A DNA stretch of 64,000 nt. It comes from Xenopus tropicalis. Its lineage: Eukaryota; Chordata; Amphibia; Anura; Pipidae. The DNA lies in the NCBI RefSeq assembly GCF_000004195.4, contig NC_030677.2, forward strand, positions 198,003,372 through 198,067,371, in the 5' to 3' direction. Shown here one piece after another: positions 36,801-46,347 of the stretch. The position numbers were made by a program, and so were the translations under genes. The stretch's first letter is position 1. Every line of letters starts with the position of its first letter. Below the pieces are notes generated by a model. The model made no database searches, was not told where the DNA came from, and saw nothing but the letters and a program-made list of their open reading frames with translations.

Positions 36801-39583
36801 TTTAATAAGCTAAAGCTGAATTGTACTTATCCATTAAATAGCACTTAGCTCTGCACAAACAATGATGAATTATATTTACTGGTGCAGAATTTACCTTTTT
36901 GAAAGGCAAACATTCTATCTGGAGCAGTTCCAAAAATGTACCTGTATATACTGTGTGAATAAGCTGCCATTGCAGTTGGGCTTGGGTTTCCCTGAGTTAA
37001 TGCACAGACAAAAGCACACAATGCGGCCCAGTAACAACACATGGTGACACACATTTAAGCAGGGACAAACACACCATGGATACCAGGGCAGTTCACTGCA
37101 GTATAGGGTACAAATTGTATAACAAGTATAAGTGCAAAGAGCACCCTGAGCCCTGATGCAGGGGCCCATACATTATTGTATTAAAACAATACTGAACAGC
37201 AACAATGAATAGGAACCACCGACACATGGGTTTACATTGTATGGATACTGTTTCCATACAGTTCTCAATCCCAGTTCTGTGCCAGAATCAATACACTACG
37301 CAGCTCACTCAACACAACGTGCAGCACAATATAGAACCTATCAGCCTTCATATGAAGCATTTGTTGGATTCAGTATAATAAGTGAAAAGCCCATATTAAT
37401 ACTAACATAAAAATGTTGAACTACTGTAACCTACACGTCTACTGCACAAGAATAATGACTGCGTTGGAACTGCAAGTACAACAGGCAATTGCGCTCACTG
37501 CAGGGCTTGCTCAAAAACAAACGGACAATTCTAAATGATAACTATTAGCTACAAACCAAGGCAAAGGTTATAAAGGGCTCTATAACGTAACAGACTGGAA
37601 TGCAAAATGGATCTGGGTGCCCAATGGCCGGCTGCCACATCAGTGTTCTAAAAACCTTAATTTCCAAATCCCTGATATTGCACAAGCTGCGGAATGTGAA
37701 CCAGTAGTCACTAGGCATATACATGTCTGAAATAATTGTTAAACAAGAAGTACATTTACTGAAAAATATATTTGGGAATCTGCGAGTTGTCACTAACTCT
37801 GAGTGAATTACATTGTTTTAGCAAATTGCATCTGGTATTGATTTTTTTATTCCAACTGCAGCAGGCAAATGAAAACATTATCTGCTTAGCAGGGTCCCTG
37901 GCTTAAATATTTTTTTTTAACTTATCTTTCAGTTCAAGCCTATTGAGGGTGATTCTGCTGAACAGTTTTCTAGGGTAATTATAGGGTTACCAACCATAAA
38001 ACCGAGAGCTGAAGAACAACAAATTAAATATTATAAGTAATTTCAGAAACACACACAAAGTTAAGTGTAATTGCAAACCACTGCTACCTGCACCACACCA
38101 CACAAAGTCCCTTTTCAAGATGAACTGCCCCTTTAAGACAGACAATGCTGGATTCAAGCACTAATCTGTGTGTGACCTCTGCAAAGCCAGGCTTGTCCTA
38201 CACATGGCACACATGCATCCCCAGAGACAAGTCTGACAGTTGTTTCCTAAAGGGAGCACCAGTGACCAGCCTAACATTCTGACACTGTGCCTTCAGTGGA
38301 TCAGGCTTTCCTTGTCATTTAAACTCCCTCTATAATGCCACAAACTGGAAGGTTTAACCTGTGGATACAAAACCACCCCCATTTTGAGTATTGTGTGCTG
38401 CCTTTGGAAGAGCCTGTAATCACCCTGGGTGCCACTAGTACCCTTATGGCAGGTATTTCCAATATACTGCCAGGACCACAGCCACTGTGCCACAAGTCAA
38501 ACCAGGATGGGCTTTGGGCTAGTATCTCATAGGGCGTTTTCTCTGCTTTTCTCCCTTATCAACACTGCTGCCTGGAATGTATTTTGTGGACTTATCAATG
38601 GGAAGGAGAGAGATAAGGGGGCTTAGTTATAAACACTTTTAGGGCTCTTAAGGCTTGTGTTAAAAATTACAGGGCACAAAAAATGGGTTAATACTATAAT
38701 GATAGCATCCCTTTAAGGGGGGTAAGGATGCCATTATTTTGCCCATTCGAGCTGTAGTCACATCAGCGTTGGAATTAGACCAGGGATACCCCTGAGCCAC
38801 ATTCAAATGTAAAAAGAGTTGGGGAGCAACACAAGCATAAAAGTAGTCCCTGGGGTGCCAAATAAGGGCTATGATTGGCTATTTGGTAGCCCCTATTTGG
38901 ACTCCACCCTACAGGAGGCTTAGTTTGGCAGTACATCTGGTTTTATGCAACTAAAACTTCCCCCCAAGCCAGGAATTCAAAAATAAGCCCCTGCTGAGGC
39001 CACTGGGGCAACATCCAAGGGGCTGGGGAGCAACATGTTGCCCCTTAGTCACTGGTTGGGGATGAATGAATTAGAAGGTACAGGGAGCTGCAGCAAGGCA
39101 GGAGCAATGGGAACAACTGGGCACATTTATTAACACTGGGAAAATTTGCCCATGGGCAGAAACCCATAGCAACCAATCAGTGATTGGCTTTTTTTCAGCC
39201 AGCTGCGTGTAGAACAATAAATGCAACAACTTGATTGGTTGCCATAGGTTACTGCCCATGGGCAAATTTGCCAGTGTTGATAAATGACCCCCAATGACTG
39301 CAGCCATGTCACACATGTCACATTTCAGCTGTAGCACAACTATAAATCCCAGCATGTCTCAGCACACACTCACCAAGTCCCTCAGTTCTGCCTCAGAGAG
39401 CCCAGAGGATCGGTACCGCTGCTGCTCGAACTCGTAGCGCGTTGTCTTGGCCACCACAGCCACCCTAGCGGGCCGGAACCCCTCTGCGGAACCCGATAAT
39501 GCCCGGAGGGAGCTGACACCCAGCGGGACCCGTAGAGCCGCCGCGCCGCACACGGAGCACAGGAGCCGCAGGCACAGGCTCAT
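16854..39583 (-). CDS. nadk2: NAD kinase 2, mitochondrial
   Basis: Twelve coding exons, given high to low: 39583-39374, 34758-34670, 34193-34105, 32730-32649, 30409-30326, 29287-29157, 27683-27602, 26663-26568, 19850-19795, 18346-18293, 18094-17971, 16992-16854. All borders are AG/GT and phases agree, giving 411 aa from the ATG at 39583, or 430 aa from an in-frame ATG at 39640 (human about 442). The enzyme phosphorylates NAD to NADP in the mitochondrial matrix. Visible: Arg/Leu/Ala-rich N-terminus suited to import; conserved VAKTTRYEFEQQRYR; the ATP-NAD kinase motif GGDGT at residues 129-133, split by intron 3; NTDPERSEGHLCLP; NEVFIGE near 245; SGLNVCTGTGSKAW; REPIANRVFSSS; MVVDGGTSFEFNDGA close to the C-terminus. 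The gene is convergent with skp2 and in tandem with ranbp3l. Introns carry a Tc1 element, a LINE and many MITEs. Confidence 0.97.
17140..17580. repeat. Dispersed repeat, shared with 41830-42750 and 49430-49760
   Basis: In nadk2 intron 11. Contains CATTTCCCAGGGTGCCGC, CAGCCGATCAGCAGAACAATG, GGAGCAAGATAGCAGCT and CTGAAAGCAGTTCGAATGTG. The same words recur, partly inverted, at 41830-42750 and 49430-49760. Probably a MITE family; class not determined. Confidence 0.65.
18826..18853. repeat. (TA)n microsatellite
   Basis: About 14 TA units, directly adjoining the left end of the foldback element at 18852-19587. Confidence 0.9.
18852..19587. repeat. Foldback element containing a 31-bp minisatellite
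   Basis: In nadk2 intron 9. Outer arms ATTCTGTGCATTAAGCTA and TAGCTTAATGCACAGAAT are inverse complements. Inside the left arm is a tandem array of about 18 units of 31 bp (CACTCACCCCCGGTCTGGCC...), roughly 18885-19456, with one unit holding a long C-run near 19045. The right arm has a single inverted unit (GTGTAGGACTGGGCAGACTG at about 19529). This looks like a palindromic MITE in which one arm's segment expanded. Confidence 0.8.
19900..21040. other. nadk2 intron 8 (3' part), no recognised feature
   Basis: Mostly unique-looking AT-rich sequence with short open frames only; nothing coding or repetitive was recognised with confidence. Confidence 0.3.
21045..21380. mobile_element. TTAA-type foldback MITE, left end missing
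   Basis: Right end TGTTACTGTTCCTTTAA and interior palindrome (GTGTAGCCATGGAAGCAGCC with GGCTGCCCCCATGGCTACAC) match the complete element at 33346-33788. Confidence 0.7.
21459..21623. mobile_element. Palindromic MITE (GGCTCTGGCACAC family)
   Basis: Ends AGGGCTCTGGCACACGGGGA and TCCCCGTGTGCCAGAGCCCT are inverse complements; inside, GATTAGTCGCCCGCGACAAA is mirrored. A related copy lies at 27985-28114. Confidence 0.85.
22128..22598. mobile_element. T2/Kolobok-like MITE copy
   Basis: Family words TTAGTATGTTATAGAATGGC, CTTTCCAGCTTTCAAATGG, ATTGCTCTGTGAGGCTAC and right end AAGGTGAACTACCCCTTTT. Confidence 0.75.
24833..25667. mobile_element. hAT-like element nested in the LINE
   Basis: Same family as 14415-15415: termini CAGTGCTGTCCAACT and AGTTGGACAGCACTG, perfect 8-bp duplication CCTTACGC at 24825-24832 and 25668-25675. 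Removing the element and one duplication restores the LINE reading frame (RVYLTP followed by YRLSMMF). Interior tandem repeats of about 34 bp at 25015-25215. Confidence 0.93.
26176..26290. repeat. Pyrimidine minisatellite in LINE 3'UTR
   Basis: Four to five units of about 23-24 bp of the form CCCCCTCCCTCCCCCCTCTC followed by TTTA, near the 3' end of the LINE. Confidence 0.85.
27177..27537. mobile_element. GGCCATACACG-family MITE copy
   Basis: In nadk2 intron 7, about 65 bp beyond the exon 7 donor (27602). Left end GCTGGCCATACACGTACCGA, right end ATGTACGGCCACCATAA; more diverged inside than 4903-5235. Confidence 0.65.
27880..28276. mobile_element. Two MITE families, one nested in the other
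   Basis: Outer family: left part TAGTAGCAGCTACTTGT...CTAAACGCCAGAAAAT and right end CTCTCCGTGTCTTCACCCT, as in 34278-34447 and 40981-41150. Inside it, about 27985-28114, sits a GGCTCTGGCACAC-family element ending CATGTGCCAGAGCCCTA. The inner element interrupts the GCCTCTG-to-TAAAACAC stretch that is continuous in the other copies. Confidence 0.7.
29682..30071. mobile_element. TTAA-type MITE
   Basis: In nadk2 intron 5. Ends TTAAAGGAACAGTTCAATGT and ACACCAAACTGTTCCTTTAG are inverted repeats; the interior is also partly palindromic (GTCTAACATAATGGCCAGAAC on both strands, approximately). Confidence 0.8.
30754..32392 (-). mobile_element. Complete Tc1-like DNA transposon with IR/DR ends
   Basis: 1639 bp inserted at a TA (30752-30753 and 32393-32394) in nadk2 intron 4. 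Terminal inverted repeats are about 215 bp long and nearly identical; they start CAGTGGTGTGAAAAACTATT. Each repeat contains an outer and an inner copy of a GTGTGAAAAA-C/G-T..TTGCCCCC word (outer ends at about 30754 and 32392, inner at about 30945 and 32198), the IR/DR layout of Tc1-family elements such as Sleeping Beauty. It encloses one open transposase frame. Confidence 0.96.
30972..32000 (-). CDS. Tc1-family transposase, apparently intact
   Basis: 342 codons from ATG at 32000 to TAG, the usual full length for this family, without stops or frameshifts. Order of features: paired helix-turn-helix DNA-binding region at residues 1-110 (GYKAISKALGLQQTTVRAII; GRPTK linker resembling the GRPR hook; second HTH with TIRKRLGKNGLHGR), then the DDE domain with WTDETKVELFG (first Asp, about 153), glycine-rich KYGGGSVMVWGCF, VLQQDNDPKHTS (second Asp) and SPDLNPIEMLWQDLK (Glu), a DD34E spacing by inspection. 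It cuts and pastes its own element at TA sites. Transcription orientation is the same as nadk2. Whether it is active cannot be told from sequence. Confidence 0.95.
   Translation of the reverse strand: MPRSKEIQEQMRTKVIEIYQSGKGYKAISKALGLQQTTVRAIIHKWQKHGTVVNLPRSGRPTKITPRAQRQLIREATKDPRTTSKELQASLASIKVSVHDSTIRKRLGKNGLHGRFPRRKPLLSKKNIMARLNFAKKHLNDCQENTFWENTLWTDETKVELFGRCVSRYIWRKSNTAFQKKNIIPTVKYGGGSVMVWGCFAASGPGRLAVIDGTMNSTVYQKILKENVRPSVRQLKLKRSWVLQQDNDPKHTSKSTSEWLKKNKMKTLEWPSQSPDLNPIEMLWQDLKKAVHARKPSNKAELQQFCKDEWAKIPPERCKRLVASYRKRLIAVIAAKGGPTSY
33346..33788. mobile_element. TTAA-type foldback MITE
   Basis: In nadk2 intron 3. Bounded by TTAA; ends TTAAAGGAACAGTAACACC and GGTGTTACTGTTCCTTTAA type inverted repeats. 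A long inner palindrome pairs TCCATGGGGGCAGCCATTTA with TAAATGGCTGCCCCCATGG, with about 60 bp of loop. T2/Kolobok assignment by termini and target site. Confidence 0.88.
34278..34447. mobile_element. MITE (GGGTGAAGACACAC family)
   Basis: In nadk2 intron 2. Ends AGGGTGAAGACACACTACTT and GCTGTGTGTCTTTACCCTT; interior GCAGAGGCAATTCTCAGTAC shared with 27880-28276 and 40981-41150. Confidence 0.8.
34464..34640. mobile_element. 177-bp hAT-like MITE beside nadk2 exon 2
   Basis: Ends CAGTGGTGGGCAGACC and TCTTGGCTACCACTG with perfect 8-bp duplications ACATAGAA (34456-34463, 34641-34648). A near-perfect interior palindrome spans about 34500-34580 (GGGGATGCAGAAGTGC against GCACTTCCGCATCCCC). The right duplication ends 22 bp from the exon 2 splice donor (exon lower end 34670). 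Confidence 0.88.
35016..35535. mobile_element. 520-bp hAT-like MITE rich in TTCGCG
   Basis: In nadk2 intron 1. Ends TAGGGATGTAGCGAAC and GTTCGCTACATCTCTA, flanked by perfect 8-bp duplications GCCCTGAG (35008-35015, 35536-35543). Interior is full of TTCGCGAAC-like words and A-rich runs. No transposase. Confidence 0.93.
36352..36720. mobile_element. T2/Kolobok-like MITE copy
   Basis: Begins TTAAAGGGATAGCTCAC; contains CTTTCAAATGGGGGTCACTG and CTATTGCTCTGTGAGGCTTC; the right end is degraded. Confidence 0.75.
36720..38790. other. nadk2 intron 1, no recognised feature
   Basis: Short open frames only, no exon-like or clear repeat signal beyond simple A/T runs. Confidence 0.3.
38790..39062. mobile_element. 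Dispersed repeat (GAGCAACAT...TTGGGGAT family)
   Basis: Shares GCCAAATAAGGGCT-ATGATTGGCTATTTG, GTAGCCCC, GAGGCCACTGGG and CACTGGTTGGGGAT with 44466-44735; the last 90 bp also resemble 41576-41668. Likely a MITE. Confidence 0.7.
39119..39294. mobile_element. Palindromic MITE in nadk2 intron 1
   Basis: Left arm TTTATTAACACTGGGAAAATTTGCCCATGGGC is mirrored by the right arm GCCCATGGGCAAATTTGCC...GTGTTGATAAA. It lies 80 bp beyond the exon 1 donor (39374). Confidence 0.8.
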
Positions 39584-39840
39584 GGTCGACAGAAGGAAGA
39601 GCCGGCGGCCGCAGCCCTGGCGAGTACCCTGCGCTCCCACCTACCCCCTCCCGGTACAAAAAGTTCCTGCAGTCCGGGCACCTGTTTCCAAGCACACTTC
39701 CGGTTAGCGCGCACGCTGGGAAAATGGGCGTGGCTGTGAGAGGATGGGTCGCGGCTGGGGGAGGCGCTGTAAAACACACGCTTCTGATTGGCTCTGGGAA
39801 GGAAGTGGGCGGAACAGTGGCGCATCACATGGTGTAAACA
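39584..39840 (-). promoter_or_regulatory. nadk2: nadk2 promoter / 5'UTR region
   Basis: CpG-rich, TATA-less. An ETS/GABP-type ACTTCCGG lies at 39696-39703 and an inverted CCAAT box (GATTGG) at 39786-39791, both consistent with a housekeeping mitochondrial gene. An in-frame upstream ATG at 39638-39640 means part of this interval may be coding. Confidence 0.5.
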
Positions 39841-40449
39841 TCAAGTCCTGAGAGCTTTGGAAGTGTGCGGCTCAGTGTGTAAATACTGTCATTGTAAGAA
39901 GTCATTTGTCATTTTCTCTCCCTTCCCCTCCCTCCAAAGGGGTGGAATATTGTGTCTATATGTGTTATTAGGGGAGGTCCCCTTAGGGGTCGAAATAATG
40001 GGGGAAAATGGCAATAATTCAATCTGACATAAGCGCTATTTTAGGGAAATTCTATTTTGTTTTCACTGCCTTCTCTTCCAGCATGCCAAGCCAAGCTATA
40101 TGTAAACTGCTGGGGGCTGCAATTAAGCAATTACTGATACATGGGTAAGGCTGTAAGCTCTATGGGGCAGGAGGTTACTGTGTGTCATACCCCATGGCAC
40201 TTATTCCCTGTGTATTTATACTTATTTACTGTATTTATTATATCACTTGTCCTCCCTGTGTGTAATTGTGTATATTGTAAGATTGTACAGCGCTGTGAGA
40301 AGGTCCGGACTGAGATTCAAAATAGCTGCTGGCTGAATTCTCTGGATGAGCTGGGGAGCCGGCGGCCCTCTGTACACTGCACTGTAGGAAGGAACCAATC
40401 AGCAGCTAGGCTGACCTGATAGGGAACTGAAGCCTGTCTGTGCTTGTGT

Positions 40450-40670
40450 GACTGCAGGGCTGTGATTGGCTCTCCCCCTCCTGCTGTGCTTCTGGCTGGG
40501 ACCGTTAGGACACGCCCCCCATTCATTTCACACTGGACGAAGAAGTGAGAGGATCTATAGGGAGCTCCAATAAAGGGGCCAATGTTACAGATAGGATTAA
40601 TGTTTAGCTCAAAGTGAAACCAGCACCGATTATTATTCATAATTGCCTACACAATTAGGATTTTTTCCAT
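40450..40670. repeat. Dispersed repeat fragment, shared with 9005-9200
   Basis: Matches 9005-9200 in order across about 200 bp; see GTGATTGGC, CCGTTAGGACAC, CAATAAAGGGGCCAATG and AATTGCCTACA. Confidence 0.6.
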
Positions 40671-40810
40671 TTATCCAATATGTCTCATTTAAATTCTTTA
40701 ATGGTGGGTCTGGCACCCTAAAGAGGGGCATATGTGATCATGTGATTTTCCGCGACCGCAACATGACAAAACTATAATACAATGATCTTCAGGTTGCCAA
40801 AGCTGCAGGT

Positions 40811-40950
40811 CACTTCTCTGTCTTAATCCTCCCTAACCTATCAGCTGCCTTTGATACGGTTGACCACCTCCTCCTGATACAATTTCTCCATTCACTTGGT
40901 ATCCACAATCAGGCTGCATCCTGCCTCTCTTCTTACCTTTCTGATCTCAT
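40811..40950 (+). pseudogene. Reverse-transcriptase fragment of a non-LTR element
   Basis: Translates without stops to a short piece reading LSAAFDTVDHLLLIQFLHSL then GIHNQAASCLSSYLSD. The ..LSAAFDTVDH..L...L...GI....SYLSD pattern is that of the RT domain of CR1/L2/Rex-like LINEs. Nothing of the element remains on either side; its right side abuts the MITE at 40981. Confidence 0.75.
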
Positions 40951-40980
40951 GCTAACAGAACCTCATCTCAAGTTCCACTT

Positions 40981-41150
40981 AGGGTGAAGACACACGGAGC
41001 TACTAGTAGCAGCTACTTTGTCATGGCTACTTAACGCCAGAAAATCCCCTGCCATAGACAATACTGAGAATTGCCTCTGCTAAAACACATGTAGAGACAA
41101 TTATCATTAAATGATCAGCATTGTCTATTTTAGTAGCCGTGACAAGTAGA
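40981..41150. mobile_element. MITE (GGGTGAAGACACAC family)
   Basis: Starts AGGGTGAAGACACACGGAGC; contains GCCAGAAAATCCCCTGCCAT and ATTGTCTATTTTAGTAGCCG; inverse orientation to 34278-34447. Confidence 0.75.
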
Positions 41151-41575
41151 AGCCACTGAAAGCATTCCCATTATCATTCTAGATGATGTAAGAAGGATAA
41201 GCAAATACTGTAGATGTCACAAGACAACCCAGGGAAGTGGGGTTATCCTGAGAAGGCTTAGTCTGTTTATATTTAAAGGCGAGTGTATCTGGATCAACCT
41301 GAATGTGTCACTGTGACAGATTCACTGCTACCAGTAATAGAAACATGTCTGTAACATATAAAGAGTCAAGGAAGTGTTTTAATTTTCTAAATACTCCCCA
41401 TACCCCATCGATTGTTGCCTTCTGGCTACGCACACTAAAGGGGAGATTCATCAAGGTTTTAGAATTCTTGTCGATTTTCCTCACTGGATCTCGTGAGAAC
41501 TGAGATTCAAAATAGGACCTGGTATTTCAGGTACACAGAGGCCCAAACAGCCCCAGAAAATGGTGACTACCTATG

Positions 41576-41668
41576 GAGGGGGTCCCCAACCTTTTTCACC
41601 CATGAGCAACATCCAAGGGTTTGGTGAGAAACATGTTGCCCCCGAGCCACTGGTTGGGGATCACTGGT
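41576..41668. repeat. Repeat fragment (TTGGGGATCACTG end)
   Basis: Starts GGGGGTCCCCAACCTTTTTC and ends CACTGGTTGGGGATCACTG; a deleted version of the family at 44466-44735. Confidence 0.65.
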
Positions 41669-41829
41669 CTAGACTGGTTTAGACTATTATTATTGTGATG
41701 ATATATATGCATCATGTATTAAAAGAGTATCCACAGGGGGCAGGGAGGATCTTTATGATATATTAAGCAAGAGAGGAAGAAGTAAAGTGGATTTTCTCAT
41801 TACAAACCAGGCATTGTTATAGTTTAAAG

Positions 41830-42750
41830 GGATTCTGTCATGATTTTTAGTTTGTACTTTTTATTTCTAAATTACACTGTTTACATAGCAAATAATTCAC
41901 TCCACCATTTAAAGTTTTATTCTTGAACCAACAAATGTATTTTTTTAGCTGTAATATTGGTGTATAGGCGCCATCTCAGAGCATTGTGCCTGAGTCTGAG
42001 CTTTCAGAAGGAGCCAGCGCTACACATTAGAACTGCTTTCAGCTTGGTAGCTATTCTCATGTCCACCACTAGGTGGGGCAAGTGATCACAATTAGCAATG
42101 CACACAATTACATTTTCACTGCTTCTCACTGTATGTAATGTATTTGTGGTGCCACTGCCCTCTGTCTCCTGCTGTATTCAATGTATTTTGGGTGCCACTA
42201 CTTCTGCTCCTAACTGTATCATGTATTTAGGTTCTGGAGTTATTGTTCATAGAAGTCAATGCACATTTACAAGTGCATACTGTATGTATATATCCTTAGC
42301 TGTACAAGCTAAACAAGGCTAATTGCTCATGGGGCAGTTTTTCAACAGTGTATTTTAGCTGGCAGAGAAATGCCTGAAGCTAAATTATTTTGAAGCAGTA
42401 TAAGCAATTTTGCCTGTTTACCCACTCGCTAAAAGTCAGGACAGTACCAGCAGTGCTATTAGCCCATGGAAGCACTAAATCCTTCAGCAGAGGTGTCAGG
42501 GGCTGCTATCTTGCTCCCTTCCCATTGTTCTGCTGATCGGCTGCTGGGAGGGGGGGATATCACTCCAACTTGCAGCTCAGCAGTAAAGTGTGACTGTAGT
42601 TTATCAGAGCAAAGGTCACATGGCTGTGGCACCCTGGGAAATGAAGAATATGGCTAGCCCCATGTGAAACTTCAAAATTAAATATTAAAAAATCTGTTTG
42701 TGCTTTTGAAAAACATTACAATGCAGGATTCTGCTGGAGAAGCTCTATTA
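41830..42750. repeat. Dispersed repeat, related to 17140-17580
   Basis: The 41990-42100 part matches GCTTTCAGAAGGAGCCAGCG-type sequence and the 42490-42740 part matches 17160-17400 in inverse orientation. The middle (42110-42420) looks unique. Possibly an element interrupted by other sequence. Confidence 0.55.
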
Positions 42751-42839
42751 ACTTAAGGGGTTTGAAAAAAATGATAGTATTCCCTGTGAGAGATGCAATG
42801 AATAAGATCATTGTTTGGTGTGTTTTCCACCAGTGTTAA

Positions 42840-43640
42840 AAGTGGGATACAAGTAGCACCAAGGAAAATGCCTTGTTTTGCAGCAGGTAATGCTGTTTTC
42901 AAGTTACTGGCTTAGGAAAAGCCAAATTAATAGGTCCCTGGAGTGAATGGAGGGAGAGAAGGAAAGACCTTCCATTCTGAACTCCATCTAGTATTTTCAG
43001 TTGGCCAGCTGTAAGTGCAGGTGAAGCTGCAAATAAAAAGGCTGTGGGATTACACAGCAGGGGGGTTGGTTCTTGACTCAGAGTAGGTCACTCTCAGAGC
43101 AGGGCACGGGGCAGGAAGGCTGCCTGACTGTGTTAGGAACTCCCAGAGGGGCTTTATGGTGCCTCCTGCCACTGCGAGGAGCAGAGGGAGTCCTGACCAG
43201 GTGTGTGAGAGAAGTCAGCGAGGCTTAAGGTGAAGCCAGAAGGTCAAGGCTTAGTGAGAAGCCAGGAGCCACAGGTGTGAGAGTCACCGTGGACGTGTGT
43301 AACTGGGGTGAGAAACCCCAAAAAGGTGGAAGTTCCTGATCCTGTGCCACCCTGCCTACCATAGATAATTTCCCCCCCAAAATTACATGTACAGCCAGTC
43401 AGCATGTCACATCCTTTAAACTCTGATGTTACCCATTTATTTAACATACGAGACACTTCTCATATCTAGGTGTGTGCTTTTATAAATGATGGCTAACTGG
43501 GCAGGTGCTTTTGACAACATGCAGCCAGAGACATGGAAGGTGAGGTTCTATTAGGCGGCTTATATATTTGGCAAGCACACCCACAATGCACCTGATGATG
43601 CTAATCCAGTGCCAGGAACTGAAATTCCGCTGAGCCAATT
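42840..43640. other. Intergenic, unrecognised
   Basis: GC-richer block with many GAGAAG/CCAGGAG-type words around 43020-43330. I considered an LTR fragment but saw no matching second copy, TG...CA borders or primer-binding site. Confidence 0.25.
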
Positions 43641-43654
43641 CAAATGTGAGTCAT

Positions 43655-43776
43655 TACTGTGTGTGTGTGTGTACATATGCACGTGTGAGATGGCATGTGT
43701 TTACAAACGCTCAACAGAACCACTGTTAAAAATAGATTATCTGGGTTTTATTTATATATATATATATATATATATT
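43655..43776. repeat. (GT)n and (AT)n microsatellites
   Basis: A short GT run near 43659-43672 and an AT run at about 43753-43775. An AATAAA complement at 43747-43752 is one possible distal ranbp3l polyadenylation signal; another is at 45158-45163. Confidence 0.7.
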
Positions 43777-44465
43777 ACTTAACTACTATAATGACATTAA
43801 AAATAAGAACACATGCCAAAAAATCTCCAAAATATACATTCGATTAGATATAAAAATATGTACAAATAAACACACATTAGTCCTTAGAAGCACACATTTA
43901 TAAAAGGATGACTGGAGTGGAAATGTGGCCGCATTATTTTCTAAACATGTTTCGCAATATACCCTAAAGCATCCTGAAGGGTTACTGTTTGATGAAACAG
44001 GCAATTGCAATTACTGTAGCTGACATCTAGCACTCCAAGGGCTAGCCTAATGCCAAGCAAGTACCCAGTTAAAGTCTAGTGCCAGAGCCACTCCTGCCTC
44101 GAGGCTAGGTCAGAACCCTGCTTCAGGTGACAGTTAGCCGTCTCTGGTAACAGGAATTTGGCGATGTGACTCCCCCCATGACCCACTCTGATGCCAAAGA
44201 GGTATTAGTAGAGCAGGACAACAGCATCAGAAATGCTGCTGTGTAGCACAGAGACCAGCAATGAATGGTATAGTGCCCAGCCAAGTGATTTATTAAATAT
44301 GGAAGTGATCCTAAAGGATTCAGCAGTGAAGTATTTTCCTCCATTTTTCACTCAGGGAAATGTTTAACCAACTGGTAAATATATCAATGCTGATACCTAA
44401 GTTGATTCCGCAATTAGTTTCAGCTCTATGGGGCGATGCTGCTCAGCTGTAACGTAATGGTACAG

Positions 44466-44735
44466 GTGTTGGTGATGGAGAGCCACACAAGCATGAGAAT
44501 AGACCTTTGGTTATGCCAAATAAGGGCTGTGATTGGCTATTTGGTAGCCCCATGTGGACTGCTGCCCTGCAGGAGGCGCTGCTTGGAGTAAAACTGTGTC
44601 TCTGGGCTTCCAAAACTTGTCTCCAAGCCAGAAATGTAAAAATGGCTCCTACTTTGAGGCCACTGGGAGCAACATCAAAGGGGGTGGTGGGCAACATGTT
44701 ACATACGAGCCACTGGTTGGGGATCACTGCTCTAA
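44466..44735. mobile_element. Dispersed repeat / probable MITE
   Basis: Contains GCCAAATAAGGGCTGTGATT, GGAGGCGCTGCTTGGAG and ends CACTGGTTGGGGATCACTG; relatives at 38790-39062 and 41576-41668. Confidence 0.7.
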
Positions 44736-45983
44736 CTGCATTAATGTTTTTATTATTTTACTGTGATTTTACTGAAATTCAGTCCATATAATAAATGAGC
44801 CCATAAAGTATTAGAGTCCCCTTAAATAGAACATCATTCCCTCCAAATCTAATATTAATAGATTAGTTTCCTAATGGATTGCTAGGCTTAGGGATTATAG
44901 GGAACAACTTCAGAGGCTTTGATCTTCACAGCTATAGGGCTGGTACTAAATAGGGGGCATTTGCTATAATAAAGGAGGGCAAAAGCACGCCCCTTAGTGT
45001 TCATTTAAAGAGCACTTCTGTCCGGGGTCTGTGGCAATTCTTCTATAGGCAAGACAGGGTGCAATGATGGATTTCACCCGGTTTTTTTTGCACATTGCAC
45101 ATAATAAAAACCCCCAATGTCATGCTTAAGACATCATTTGTATCCAAATCCTGCAGATTTATTGCAGAAAATATATATAAAAATGGTGATCGTTTCCCTT
45201 TAATATTAAGGAAGGCCAAAAGTTGCACATCGATACATTAATTTGAGCCACTGGGACGAATATGAAAACTTGTAATTGAACGTTCATGTATATGAATTTT
45301 TCCAAATAATTAAGAAATAAATAATCACGGCATATTTTAAATCCCAAAAATAATTTTTTGCCATCAATATGATGAGTTATCCATGCTTTTTAATAAAGTA
45401 CCTTCTTTGATTCCTATGTACACATGCAAACAATTCCAGATTTAAATGGATGTGGAAGAACCTCAGTGGCCTCTATGTTTGGCCAGTGCAATAGCGAAGG
45501 AGAAAGGAATTGCGGCCCCCGCAGGGAAACAGAAACCATGGTCCTCCAGTGAAGAGTTTGGGAATAGAAATGCATGGTCCGAGTTTCACTGAAGTGTAGA
45601 ATGAATGTCCTAGTCGTCCCATCTGAGGTATATACAAGAAGTGAGTGTGTAATTCACCACTAGTTTCTATAGAAAGTCAGAATCTTCTATAAAGATGTCC
45701 TATGGAGCAGTGGTGGGAAGCTAATGTCTTTGAAGGGTCTAAGCAGCCCCCCGAACCACCACACAGTCTCCATACGATTCAGACATTGCAAACATGCTTT
45801 ACTGTAAGTCACTTGTGTGTCTTTGGCACATCGGCTTTTTTCAATTTCAGTTTCTTTAGTTTCCGTTTAAATGTAATTTGGAATCAATGGCTGATAAAAA
45901 GTAGACGTGTCCTTCAGATAGACTCCACTGCTGTGTCATCTTACTGTACAAGCCAGAAATTGCCAGGAATCCTGGGTTGGATG

Positions 45984-46300
45984 TCAGGAGTACAGGACAG
46001 GCTGCCTTCTGATCCACTGATCATGTTCTGAAGCAAAACCAAAGAAAAAATATATTTTTCAAAAGACCAAAACACAGGTATGGCATTCGTTATATGGAAA
46101 CCCATTATCTAGAAAGTTCAGAATTATGGGAAGTCTATCTCCATTAGACTACATTTTTTTAAATAATTCAAAATTCAAAAAATGATTTCCTTTTTCTATA
46201 ATATAATAAAACAGTTACTTGTACTTGATCCCAACTAACATATAAATTAATCCTTATTGGAGGACAAACAATTAAGTTAATAAAATGCATTTTGTCTATA

Positions 46301-46347
<47 letters not shown>

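Noticed and set aside
42840..43640. LTR retrotransposon or endogenous retrovirus remnant
   Set aside because: No paired long repeats, primer-binding site or pol-like frame was found.
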